Below are positions 9,145-16,589 of a DNA stretch of 64,000 nt, in pieces. A program made the translations under genes and the position numbers. The notes beneath the pieces were generated by a model, which made no database searches, was not told where the DNA came from, and saw only the letters and a list, made by a program, of their open reading frames with translations. Source of the DNA: Marinobacter halotolerans (GTDB taxonomy: Bacteria; Pseudomonadota; Gammaproteobacteria; Pseudomonadales; Oleiphilaceae); contig NZ_VMHP01000001.1 in assembly GCF_008795985.1 (NCBI RefSeq), positions 2,046,001 through 2,110,000 of the forward strand, read 5' to 3'. The number at the start of each line of letters is the position of its first letter. The first letter of the stretch is position 1.

Positions 9145-9173
9145 TAACTTTAGTATCGTTAGTGAGACAGCCT

Positions 9174-9380
9174 ATGTACGTGTGCCTGTGCCACGGGGTC
9201 ACTGACCGCGAAATCCGCGAAGCCGCCGATAATGGCGTCAGCTCAATGCGCCAGCTCGGCCGGGAACTTGGCGTTGGCACCCAATGTGGTCGGTGCGCCT
9301 GCAGCGCCCGCGAGATATTGCGCGAGTGTCGCCGACCCGATTACCTTGCCCTTGCTGACATGCTTGCCCAGCCCGCCTGA
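9174..9380 (+). CDS. bfd: Bacterioferritin-associated ferredoxin Bfd
   Basis: This 68-residue protein starts with MYVCLCHGVT, the usual Bfd N-terminus, so the ATG at 9174 is chosen over a GTG four codons upstream. The four [2Fe-2S] ligands are C4, C6, C38 and C41 (CxC then CxxC). Bfd donates electrons to the haem of bacterioferritin and releases stored iron. It is followed about 110 bases later by bfr itself, and a Fur-box-like site precedes it. The length is typical (64-73 residues). Confidence 0.93.
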   Translation: MYVCLCHGVTDREIREAADNGVSSMRQLGRELGVGTQCGRCACSAREILRECRRPDYLALADMLAQPA

Positions 9381-9488
9381 ATCCGGAAACCGCGTGCTGT
9401 CGCGTCCGGTTTGCATTTGCGATTTTTTCTCCCGTCAGTAAGCGCTATCCTTGGTAACTAACATATTCTCCAAACAAGGATTTTGGTT

Positions 9489-9965
9489 ATGAAAGGCGAT
9501 AAGAAAGTCATCCAGTATCTCAACAAAGCGCTTGCCAACGAGCTGACCGCCATCAACCAGTATTTCCTGCATGCCCGTATGTACAAGGACTGGGGTATCA
9601 CCAAACTGGCGGACAAGGAATACGAAGAATCCATCGACGAGATGAAACACGCCGATCAGCTGATCGAGCGCATCCTCTTTCTGGAAGGTCTGCCCAATCT
9701 TCAGGACCTGAACAAGCTGTTGATCGGTGAAAATGTCGAAGAGATGCTGCGCTGCGACCTGAAACTGGAGCAGGCCGGCCATGCGGATTACGTCGAGGCG
9801 ATCGCCTACGCCGATGAGGTGAAGGACTACACCTCCCGCGAACTGTTCCGTCGCATCCTGGAAAGCGAAGAAGAGCATATCGACTTTCTGGAAACCCAGC
9901 TTGAAATGATCTCGCAAATGGGCATCCAGAACTATATCCAGCTTCAGTCCGGCACTGCTGAATAA
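9489..9965 (+). CDS. bfr: Bacterioferritin
   Basis: The 158-residue product is a canonical bacterioferritin subunit: E18, E51, H54, E94, E127 and H130 form the di-iron ferroxidase centre, and M52 is the haem ligand. All fall at the numbering of the E. coli protein. Twenty-four subunits form a cytoplasmic shell that oxidises and stores iron. The ATG at 9489 is preceded by AAGGA; a codon two positions upstream is possible but gives a non-standard N-terminus. bfd upstream encodes its release partner. Confidence 0.96.
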   Translation: MKGDKKVIQYLNKALANELTAINQYFLHARMYKDWGITKLADKEYEESIDEMKHADQLIERILFLEGLPNLQDLNKLLIGENVEEMLRCDLKLEQAGHADYVEAIAYADEVKDYTSRELFRRILESEEEHIDFLETQLEMISQMGIQNYIQLQSGTAE

Positions 9966-10017
9966 GCAGCTCACCGGCTGAACCAGATCCAACGACCGAT
10001 ATCAGGAGTGATTCCAG

Positions 10018-11382
10018 GTGACAATGGACCTGTCCTGCTTTAAAGCTTATGACCTGCGCGGGCGTGTGCCCGATCAGTTGAACCCGAAACTGGCCGAGTT
10101 GATTGGCCGGGCCTATGTGGACGTGACCGGTGCGAAGCGCGTGATCGTCGGTTACGACATACGCCTGTCCAGCCCGGACATTGCCGATGCCCTGAGCTCC
10201 GGCCTGATGGCCGCCGGTGCCGACGTATTCGATATCGGCCTGTGCGGCACTGAGCAGGTCTATTTTGCCACCAGCCATTTCAAGATGGATGGTGGCATCA
10301 TGGTGACCGCCAGCCACAACCCCAAAGACCACAACGGCATGAAAATGGTCGGCCCGGATTCCCGACCGATCAGCTCCGATAACGGCCTGAACGACATTCG
10401 GGACCGGGTGCTGGAACCTTTCCAGAATGCCCCGACCCAGGGGCATTACGAGCCGCTCGAAACCACCACCGCCTATATCGATCATCTGCTGGGCTACATA
10501 GACGCCGCCTCCCTGACGCCCATGACCATCGTGGTCAACGCCGGCAATGGTGGCGCAGGCCTGGTGATCGATGAACTCGAACTGCACCTGCCGTTCGACT
10601 TCGTAAAAGTGCATCACGAAGCTGATGGCCATTTCCCCAACGGCGTACCCAACCCGATTCTTGAACAGAACCGCCAGGCCACCGCTGACGCCGTGATCGA
10701 ATACGGCGCGGCCATGGGCATCGCCTGGGACGGCGATTATGACCGCTGCTTCTTCTTTGACGAGAACGGCCGTTTCATCGAAGGCTATTACATCGTCGGT
10801 CTGCTGGCGGACCAGTTCCTGCGCAAAACGGGCGGCGGAAAGGTTATCCATGACCCCCGCCTGACCTGGAACACCATGGACCTGGTGGAGCAGGCCGGTG
10901 GCGAAGCCATCGAAAGCAAAACCGGCCACGCCTTCATCAAACAGCGCATGCGCGACGAAGACGCGGTCTACGGCGGCGAAATGAGCGCCCACCACTACTT
11001 CCGCGACTTCGCCTACTGCGACAGCGGCATGATCCCCTGGCTGCTGATTGCCGAACGCCTGTGCCAGTCCGGCCAGACCCTGTCATCACTGATTGATGCT
11101 CGCATTGAAGCCTATCCGGCCAGTGGCGAAATCAACCGCACCATCGACGACCCGGCCAGGGTCATCGGTGCGATCGAGAAGTCCTACGGCAAAGGCGCAA
11201 AAAGCGTCAGCCATGTGGATGGCGTGAGCATCGAATTCGATGAATGGCGATTCAACCTGCGCATGTCGAACACCGAACCGGTGGTTCGCCTGAACGTGGA
11301 ATCACGGGCGAATATCCCGCTGATGAAAGAAAAGACGCAAGAGCTGCTTGCGGAAATGGAGCGGTTGAACTCGGAAGGCTAA
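10018..11382 (+). CDS. manB: Phosphomannomutase (ManB/CpsG type)
   Basis: This 454-residue alpha-D-phosphohexomutase interconverts mannose-6-phosphate and mannose-1-phosphate for GDP-mannose and surface polysaccharide synthesis. Visible motifs in order are the phosphoserine loop TASHNP, the metal-binding loop DGDYDRC, the sugar-binding loop GEMSAHHYF, and the C-terminal phosphate-binding RMSNTEPVVRLN. The GTG at 10018 sits 9 bases after AGGAG and is chosen over the ATG two codons later. Phosphoglucomutase activity (AlgC-like) cannot be excluded from motifs, but the length and the DYDRCFFFDENG segment fit the ManB group. A structured repeat occupies its 3' region. Confidence 0.88.
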   Translation: MTMDLSCFKAYDLRGRVPDQLNPKLAELIGRAYVDVTGAKRVIVGYDIRLSSPDIADALSSGLMAAGADVFDIGLCGTEQVYFATSHFKMDGGIMVTASHNPKDHNGMKMVGPDSRPISSDNGLNDIRDRVLEPFQNAPTQGHYEPLETTTAYIDHLLGYIDAASLTPMTIVVNAGNGGAGLVIDELELHLPFDFVKVHHEADGHFPNGVPNPILEQNRQATADAVIEYGAAMGIAWDGDYDRCFFFDENGRFIEGYYIVGLLADQFLRKTGGGKVIHDPRLTWNTMDLVEQAGGEAIESKTGHAFIKQRMRDEDAVYGGEMSAHHYFRDFAYCDSGMIPWLLIAERLCQSGQTLSSLIDARIEAYPASGEINRTIDDPARVIGAIEKSYGKGAKSVSHVDGVSIEFDEWRFNLRMSNTEPVVRLNVESRANIPLMKEKTQELLAEMERLNSEG

Positions 11383-11395
11383 CTTAAAGTTATGG

Positions 11396-11515
11396 GCCAG
11401 GGCGGGGCAACACCCCTGTCAGAAACTGTGCGGAGCCATGGATGGCGGAGCCCAAGCGTCACATGGATGTGCCGCAAGGAGCGTGTTTCTGACAGGGGTG
11501 TTGCCGCGGCCTGGC
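11396..11515 (+). repeat. GGA-hairpin intergenic element with 31-base inverted-repeat arms (TwoAYGGAY-like)
   Basis: Two arms, 11396-11426 and 11485-11515, are inverted copies matching at 29 of 31 positions and can form a long terminal stem. The enclosed 58 bases hold two small perfect palindromic hairpins, GCCATGGATGGC at 11435-11446 and CACATGGATGTG at 11460-11471. Each presents ATGGAT in its loop region. Twin hairpins with AYGGAY loops are the definition of the TwoAYGGAY RNA motif described from comparative genomics, and CAUGGAUG is also close to the CsrA/RsmA binding consensus. It lies just after manB in the 3' space shared with the convergent pldA operon. A related element follows rho. 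Function is not established. Confidence 0.7.
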
Positions 11516-11537
11516 ATGCACCAACAGCCCGAAAAGC

Positions 11538-12671
11538 TCAAAGCCAGTCGTTCAGCATAATCCCGATACCAATCCGCTGTACCCGTTGATTGTAATCAAT
11601 CAGACTCTCGCCATAACCGTTGTAATAGTGGATATAGCCTTTCACTGTATCCCCCATCGGAAAACTGTATCCCAGCTCCACCGATGTCTTGTTGCCATCA
11701 GAACGAAGATTGTTCATCAGATTAAGGGACAGGGTGCGATCTTCCGTCCAGCGGTAGACGGCAAGATAGTTGGCATACCCCAGATACCTCTGAATATCCG
11801 CGTTGTCATCCTCGCTGTCGCTCTCCGGCAACCGGTACCAGGGCTGAACTATAAACAGCCAGCGATTGTAGCTGTAGGCCACAGATGCCTTGATCCGGTT
11901 CCAGCTCCGCGAGCGCGGCTCAGACTGACCATTGGATTCATGATTGAACCCGATGGTGGCACCATTCAGCGTGCCCGGCCCGATATCGTAATTGGTGGCA
12001 TAGCGCAGGAAAATTTCCGGCTCGTAGTTGGTCTCCCGGAAGGGGGCGGAATCATCGGTATTGTAGACCTGCCAGAAAGACTTCTGGGTGTAGCCAAACC
12101 AGAGCGTGGTAGGGCCATCCAGAAACCCCGTGAAAAGCGGCACCTTGAAACTGATCTGATACTTCGCCTCCTGATTATCCAGCTCGTAATCATAGGTTGT
12201 GGTGCCGGTTCTGGGACTTGTGGGCGTCCGGTTGGCGTTTCTCATGTAGCTAAACGGCAGGATATACATCGGCCGATGGCCCACGAAGCTGCCGGAAAAC
12301 GAAAAAATTGCTTTCTCCGCCGCCATATAACGATCAAGCAGGTCCGTCATAACGCCGTCGTCGGCATCTTCGGCGGTTTCAGGTTCAGTAATGGCGCTCT
12401 TCTCTGATCCCTCTGGGCTATCGCCAGCCTTGGCCGCTTTCAGGGGCTCGGTAAACTCGTCGTAGCAGGTCAGCCGCTTGTCGCCATTCTTGATCATCGC
12501 GCAGGTTTCCAGACTCTCCGGAGACTTGTCCGGCGTCGTTTCAGCCGGTTCCTGTGCCGCCACCAGTGAAGGGAAAATACTGAAAACCACCGCCAACAGG
12601 CCGCGCCTGAACGGCGAGTCGGGAATGACGGCAACTTTAAGCTTGGAAGCGAACAATGTGCGTATCCTCAA
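11538..12671 (-). CDS. pldA: Outer membrane phospholipase A (OMPLA)
   Basis: The 377-residue product hydrolyses phospholipids that leak into the outer leaflet of the outer membrane. The catalytic H244, S246 (NHESNGQ) and N258 keep the H/S/N spacing of E. coli OMPLA (142/144/156). A signal peptide lies around residues 22-40 (ending VAAQ), followed by a roughly 80-residue acidic linker with CAMIKNGDKRLTCYDEF, which is common in marine gammaproteobacterial homologues but absent in E. coli. The best start is a TTG at 12671 that overlaps the upstream stop in a TTGA junction. No in-frame ATG lies before the signal peptide. C-terminal residues WL fit an outer membrane barrel. Confidence 0.9.
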   Translation of the reverse strand: MRIRTLFASKLKVAVIPDSPFRRGLLAVVFSIFPSLVAAQEPAETTPDKSPESLETCAMIKNGDKRLTCYDEFTEPLKAAKAGDSPEGSEKSAITEPETAEDADDGVMTDLLDRYMAAEKAIFSFSGSFVGHRPMYILPFSYMRNANRTPTSPRTGTTTYDYELDNQEAKYQISFKVPLFTGFLDGPTTLWFGYTQKSFWQVYNTDDSAPFRETNYEPEIFLRYATNYDIGPGTLNGATIGFNHESNGQSEPRSRSWNRIKASVAYSYNRWLFIVQPWYRLPESDSEDDNADIQRYLGYANYLAVYRWTEDRTLSLNLMNNLRSDGNKTSVELGYSFPMGDTVKGYIHYYNGYGESLIDYNQRVQRIGIGIMLNDWL

Positions 12672-13000
12672 CTTGCGGAGAGACTGATCCAGGTATTCGC
12701 AATGCCGAACGCCCAGACCCCCAGAAGGGTGATGGTCAATAACGAGAACACAACTTTATGACGTAATTGCCGTTGGGCCGATGCCGCAACCACCCATCGC
12801 AGATACATCAGGCCAATAAAACTGATAAAAACCGCAAGGCTGGCCGCCGCCGGAATCAGCAGCCAGGCCGGGCTGATGGGAGCGTTCGTACCGGTGTGGC
12901 TCGACAGCCAGCCCATCGAGGTCAACAAAACCGCCAGTGCGGAAAACTCCAGGATAAGCAGCGGTTTTCGCCAGCTTTGGAGCGGGTTCTGGTCTGGCAT
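12668..13000 (-). CDS. Small inner membrane protein, unknown function
   Basis: This 110-residue protein has three hydrophobic segments (about residues 12-31, 43-65 and 83-105) and a short basic loop (RQLRHK). The ATG at 13000 is preceded by AAAGGA at good spacing and is preferred to an upstream codon at 13060. Its stop overlaps the pldA start, so the two genes are translationally coupled, hinting at a role linked to the envelope. I do not recognise the family. Confidence 0.7.
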   Translation of the reverse strand: MPDQNPLQSWRKPLLILEFSALAVLLTSMGWLSSHTGTNAPISPAWLLIPAAASLAVFISFIGLMYLRWVVAASAQRQLRHKVVFSLLTITLLGVWAFGIANTWISLSAS

Positions 13001-13117
13001 GGTAGGGTGTCCTTTCAGTTGATGTTTTGAATGGTCCCACGTGTGCAAGCGCAGCGCCATGGTACCTGTATTTTCGCTTCATTTTGCCATTTGGTTTTTT
13101 TGCCAGTCCGCAATCGC

Positions 13118-13123
13118 TATAAT
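13118..13123 (+). promoter_or_regulatory. -10 hexamer for cytochrome c5 gene
   Basis: A perfect TATAAT lies 45 bases before the cytochrome gene. The T-rich sequence upstream has no clean TTGACA at 16-18 bases (TTGGTT is 21 bases away), so only the -10 element is assigned. Confidence 0.55.
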
Positions 13124-13167
13124 GCGCCCAACGATTTTTATAACGCCCAATATTGAGGTGACATGTG

Positions 13168-13587
13168 ATGATGAAGAGAGTCCTGGCTGCCGTACTGCTT
13201 GGCTTTGGTCTGATGGCCGGCGCTGTAACGGCAAGCGTTGAAGACGAGATCCGTGCGAGAATTGCACCGGTAGGGAGCGTCTGCGTTTCCGGTGAAGATT
13301 GCGCTGAAGGCGCAGCACCTGTTCAGCAGGCTGCCAGCTCCGGCCCCAGGTCGGGAAGTGAAGTCTACGGCGCTGCTTGCGCTGCATGTCACGACACCGG
13401 GGCAGCCGGCGCGCCCATGAAGGGCAACGCCTCTGCCTGGGAGCCACGCATTGAAAAGGGCCTTGATACTCTGGTCACCCATGCCATCAACGGCTTCAAT
13501 GCCATGCCGGCCAAAGGCGGCTGCTCCAGCTGTTCGGATGAAGAAATCAAGCTTGCGGTCGAGCACATTATTGAAGATAGCCAGTAA
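13168..13587 (+). CDS. Cytochrome c5-like periplasmic c-type cytochrome
   Basis: The 139-residue protein has a signal peptide (MMKRVLAAVLLGFGLMAGAVTA), a spacer containing two cysteines about seven residues apart (VCVSGEDC), and one haem-binding CAACH. The axial methionine is in NAMPAKGGCSSC, and that CSSC pair near the C-terminus is characteristic of the cytochrome c5 group. It is a periplasmic electron carrier. GAGGTG lies 7 bases before the ATG at 13168; the next codon is also ATG and could serve. A strong terminator follows. In pseudomonads a cytochrome c5 gene also lies near rep, as here. Confidence 0.9.
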   Translation: MMKRVLAAVLLGFGLMAGAVTASVEDEIRARIAPVGSVCVSGEDCAEGAAPVQQAASSGPRSGSEVYGAACAACHDTGAAGAPMKGNASAWEPRIEKGLDTLVTHAINGFNAMPAKGGCSSCSDEEIKLAVEHIIEDSQ

Positions 13588-13611
13588 ACACAGGCTTTTG
13601 CCGATATGAAG

Positions 13612-13646
13612 AAGCCCCCTTGCGTTCTGCGCTCGGGGGCTTTTTT
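13612..13646 (+). terminator. Rho-independent terminator after cytochrome c5
   Basis: AAGCCCCC at 13612-13619 pairs with GGGGGCTT at 13635-13642, followed directly by a run of T. It ends the cytochrome transcript and lies 14 bases from the end of the convergent gene, which it may also serve weakly. Confidence 0.9.
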
Positions 13647-13659
13647 GTGCTTATCAGAT

Positions 13660-14199
13660 TTATCGATTCTGGTTTAACGGTACGTAAGTCAGCGTGCCGC
13701 CAATTTCCGTCATGTCGCCGTTTGCCGTTCGGATGCTGATTTTCCACTCCTGTCCATTTCCAGCGTTATGAATGTCGGTCAGGGCGTTAAGGCGCGGGTC
13801 GAGCCAGCCAAAACTGCCTGACCCTGACAGCGGTATCGGGTCCGCAGCTTCCGGGTCGGCGGCGACGTTGGGCAGCGCCTGCCAGCTGGGGCTATCCGGA
13901 TTGGCCGTCACGTCTGTCTGGCTGAAGGTCAGAAAATCCTCGCCTTCGGTGCCCAGCACGGTCAACGTCTCCTCGCCCTGATATCTCAGCAGAATACCCG
14001 GGCGCGGGGCATCAAGGATGATCGCGCTCAGTCCGGAAATATCCGGCTGCTGCGTGATGCGGGCCTTGACGATGCCATCGGGTACGCCCTCGACGTCGGG
14101 CGCCCCGTGGGCTCCTGCCAGCCCGGGGGCTGACAGGAACGCAAGGCCGAACAACACCGGGCCCAGGATCCGGGCACAGGTGGGTTCGATGTGTGTCAT
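13660..14199 (-). CDS. Secreted protein of unknown function, downstream of copper radical oxidase
   Basis: This 179-residue product has a likely signal peptide (hydrophobic segment at about residues 10-29, then GAHGAP). The mature part is acidic, with one proline/alanine-rich turn region and SGSGSFGWLDPRLN near residue 130. Its ATG lies 17 bases after the end of the oxidase gene on the same strand, so the two are almost surely co-transcribed. HGAPDVEG directly after the predicted cleavage site puts a histidine near the mature N-terminus, which could bind metal; this is speculative. I do not recognise the family. Confidence 0.72.
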   Translation of the reverse strand: MTHIEPTCARILGPVLFGLAFLSAPGLAGAHGAPDVEGVPDGIVKARITQQPDISGLSAIILDAPRPGILLRYQGEETLTVLGTEGEDFLTFSQTDVTANPDSPSWQALPNVAADPEAADPIPLSGSGSFGWLDPRLNALTDIHNAGNGQEWKISIRTANGDMTEIGGTLTYVPLNQNR

Positions 14200-14216
14200 G
14201 TTATCTCTCCCGCCGC

Positions 14217-16472
14217 TTACAACAAGCTGAGTGTGGAATCGATAATGCCGTCACCACTGGTGTCCGTTGCCATCTGAGAGGGCACCATGCATTGCAGGTT
14301 TTCGTTCACCACGGTAATGGGTGCGGACACCGACGGAACACGCATGCCCTCAGATTCCTTGCTGACAAACAGCATGTACTCGCCTGCAGGCACCACATTA
14401 TGGTTATCCGGCATGGTCAGGGTCAGTTTGTTGCCCGGGCCCCGCTCCATCACCAGTTCAATGGCCCGCTGGTCGCCGTCAATAACATGGGTCATTACCG
14501 TGCGGCGAATCAGCAGTGCCTTGTCGATGGCGTCGGCCTGATCCACCTTGATGTTAAAGCGGTCGCCAATGGTCAGATTGCCCGGTGCACTCTCGATCTG
14601 CGGCCGGTCATCCCGCATGGCATAGGGCGGCGTGTAGATTTCGAAACTGGGGTCACGCCCGTCATAGGGCGCCAGGCCGAAATCCTGCAGATCCACAAAG
14701 GTGAGGTATGCCGTGTTGATCGGCGAGTGGCCGGCAATCATCACACGGCCGTCTTCCATCAGTACGGCGGTGTTGTGATAGGTCCGGGCGCGGTGGCCGG
14801 TGGCCATTTCGGTCCAGGTACCGGTTTCCGGATCAAACCGTTCCGCAGTCCGAATCGGCCCTTCCAGGCCCGGCGCAACCACGCCGTCGCGGTTGCCACC
14901 GCTGAATACCATCACGCTGCCATCGGGCATCATGACGTTAGTACCGTACCAGCGGGGCTGGTTCAGTGGGCCGGCCAGACGACTCTCATAACCGATTTCA
15001 TCACCGTTGGTGGTAATGGTATCAATACGGGTCTGATCGGTCGGCAAGTAACCGCCCGGGTTTGTCAGCAGGGCATAGCTGGGTACACCGCCGGCGGTCA
15101 ATAATTCCACATCAGTGTATTCGCCGTTGGCATTCGGCTTCAGCGGCAGCATGGTGGAGGAGGTCGACCCCCGCATTCCGCCGGCAATGGCCATCCGAAG
15201 GTCCTCTTCGGAGACCCCGAGGTCCGATGCACTGGTCAGCAGATCAGTGGGGGATTCCAGTACATCACCCAGCAGCGTGCCGACCTGATCCACGGACAGA
15301 TTGGTCACATTCAGCGTGCTGGTCAGTTGACCGAGGCCGGCCTCGTCCAACCGCAGCGGCAGCCCGGCGTAGCCGATGTCGTTCCAGCGCTGGGTGTCCG
15401 GGTTGAAGCTGGCAACGATGTTCCACAGTGCCTGGTCGTAGCCCTGGCCAAAGGGGTTAAAGGCCTGGCCGCCTGCGTTGTAGAACACATGGCCATTGGG
15501 CAGCAGGTGCATCCGTGGATAGAGCGGTAGTGACCGGTCAGCGGTGGACGGGTTTTCAGTCCATTGGCCGGCGCAGGGGTCAAAGGTTTCCGTCTGGACC
15601 ACATTGCGGCCGCTGTTAAGCGGCTCGTCCGGATAGACCGGCTTCAGCAGTTTGGTGACGCCGCTGGCAACGAAGATCTCGCCGCTGCCCATGGTCACCA
15701 TGGACGGGTACCAGCGGCCGTAGGTCATATCGCCGGTCTGGGTCCAGGTATTGGTTTCTTCGTCGAAGATCCTGGAGTTCTTGATGCCTTCCAGCTCGGC
15801 CACGCCCAGAGGCAGGCCATCAATGCCAGGCTCGGAATAGTAGTCGGTGCCACCCACGGCCATGACGTCGCCGTTGGCCAGGCCGATAACGTCCGAGCAG
15901 AAGAGAGCACCGTCGTTTTTACTGGTGTTGTCGGCGGTATCCAGTGCGCCATCCAGGCTGGTGTCGTTCAACAGGGTTTCGCTGTCGTTGCCGTCCGGGT
16001 TGGCACCGGCATCCAGTGGAGTGGGCTTTAGCCAGGACGGGTTGTCGTTTTCATCCAGTGACAGCACCCGGGTCTGGTCGTTGACGGAAACTTCGCCAAA
16101 TTCGGCAACGATGGACAGCTCCACGTTTTCCGTGCCTTCCAGGGCGTTCAGGTACAGCAGGCGTCCATCCTTGAGCAACGCCATGGTGCCTGCGGCGGGC
16201 TTGCATTCGTCCATGCCGTCGGCGCGGGTAATGCATTTATCATCGGTCTGAATCTCGGTGCCGTCCACAATGATGGTGGGTTCGGCGAACGGCTCACTGA
16301 AACTGCCCTTCTGCGCGGCAGAGCTTTCGGTCTGAGTCGTCGAGTCATCGGATGATCCGCCGAGCAGGCTACCGAGAAGGCCTGCATGGACGGGGGCCGA
16401 GCCGGCGGCCACAAGCAGCAATGAGCTGGTAACGGTCGACAATCGATGGGGCCGATTGAGAATACGGGACAT
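14217..16472 (-). CDS. Galactose-oxidase-like copper radical oxidase (kelch + DUF1929)
   Basis: The 751-residue protein has an export signal (residues 1-30), a low-complexity acidic segment (residues 36-65), a seven-bladed kelch-type region and a C-terminal DUF1929 immunoglobulin-like domain (about 622-724). By motif comparison with galactose oxidase and GlxA the copper/radical residues are present. They are C192 (LFCSDV) and Y255 (GRWYPS) for the Tyr-Cys cross-link, Y565-H566 (RTYHNT) and H662 (VMTHVIDGDQR). The protein should oxidise a primary alcohol or aldehyde to generate hydrogen peroxide. The substrate is unknown. An insertion at about residues 380-435 is helical and not expected in the fungal enzyme. 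DTSGDGIIDS at the C-terminus resembles a calcium-binding loop. AGGAGG precedes the ATG by 5 bases. Confidence 0.85.
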   Translation of the reverse strand: MSRILNRPHRLSTVTSSLLLVAAGSAPVHAGLLGSLLGGSSDDSTTQTESSAAQKGSFSEPFAEPTIIVDGTEIQTDDKCITRADGMDECKPAAGTMALLKDGRLLYLNALEGTENVELSIVAEFGEVSVNDQTRVLSLDENDNPSWLKPTPLDAGANPDGNDSETLLNDTSLDGALDTADNTSKNDGALFCSDVIGLANGDVMAVGGTDYYSEPGIDGLPLGVAELEGIKNSRIFDEETNTWTQTGDMTYGRWYPSMVTMGSGEIFVASGVTKLLKPVYPDEPLNSGRNVVQTETFDPCAGQWTENPSTADRSLPLYPRMHLLPNGHVFYNAGGQAFNPFGQGYDQALWNIVASFNPDTQRWNDIGYAGLPLRLDEAGLGQLTSTLNVTNLSVDQVGTLLGDVLESPTDLLTSASDLGVSEEDLRMAIAGGMRGSTSSTMLPLKPNANGEYTDVELLTAGGVPSYALLTNPGGYLPTDQTRIDTITTNGDEIGYESRLAGPLNQPRWYGTNVMMPDGSVMVFSGGNRDGVVAPGLEGPIRTAERFDPETGTWTEMATGHRARTYHNTAVLMEDGRVMIAGHSPINTAYLTFVDLQDFGLAPYDGRDPSFEIYTPPYAMRDDRPQIESAPGNLTIGDRFNIKVDQADAIDKALLIRRTVMTHVIDGDQRAIELVMERGPGNKLTLTMPDNHNVVPAGEYMLFVSKESEGMRVPSVSAPITVVNENLQCMVPSQMATDTSGDGIIDSTLSLL

Positions 16473-16477
16473 AGTGT

Positions 16478-16553
16478 CCTCCTGATCTTGTTTTTGTGTT
16501 TTGCGGAACCTCTAACGGAATTAGAGCTCCGTTCGCAGCTACGGATCAGGAGG
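16478..16553 (-). promoter_or_regulatory. Leader that can sequester the ribosome binding site of the copper oxidase gene
   Basis: On the minus-strand message the Shine-Dalgarno segment GATCAGGAGG (16487 to 16478) is perfectly complementary over 10 bases to CCTCCTGATC located upstream (16553 to 16544). Inside lies a 6-bp hairpin (16510-16515 with 16521-16526) that competes with another pairing (16514-16519 with 16528-16533). The outer helix would bury the ribosome binding site. A translational on/off switch responding to temperature, ligand or an antisense RNA is inferred, not shown. Confidence 0.5.
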
Positions 16554-16589
16554 CAGGAAAGTTGCAGAAAATGTGAAAAAATGTGGAAT

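Noticed and set aside
9598..10995. Open frame of 465 codons on the minus strand.
   Set aside because: It covers bfr and manB in antisense, both with complete catalytic motifs.
11392..11589. 65-codon frame after manB.
   Set aside because: It is created by the inverted-repeat element and runs into the convergent pldA gene.
14193..15104. 303-codon plus-strand frame rich in histidine and glycine.
   Set aside because: It is antisense to the C-terminal half of the copper radical oxidase, whose ligands are conserved.
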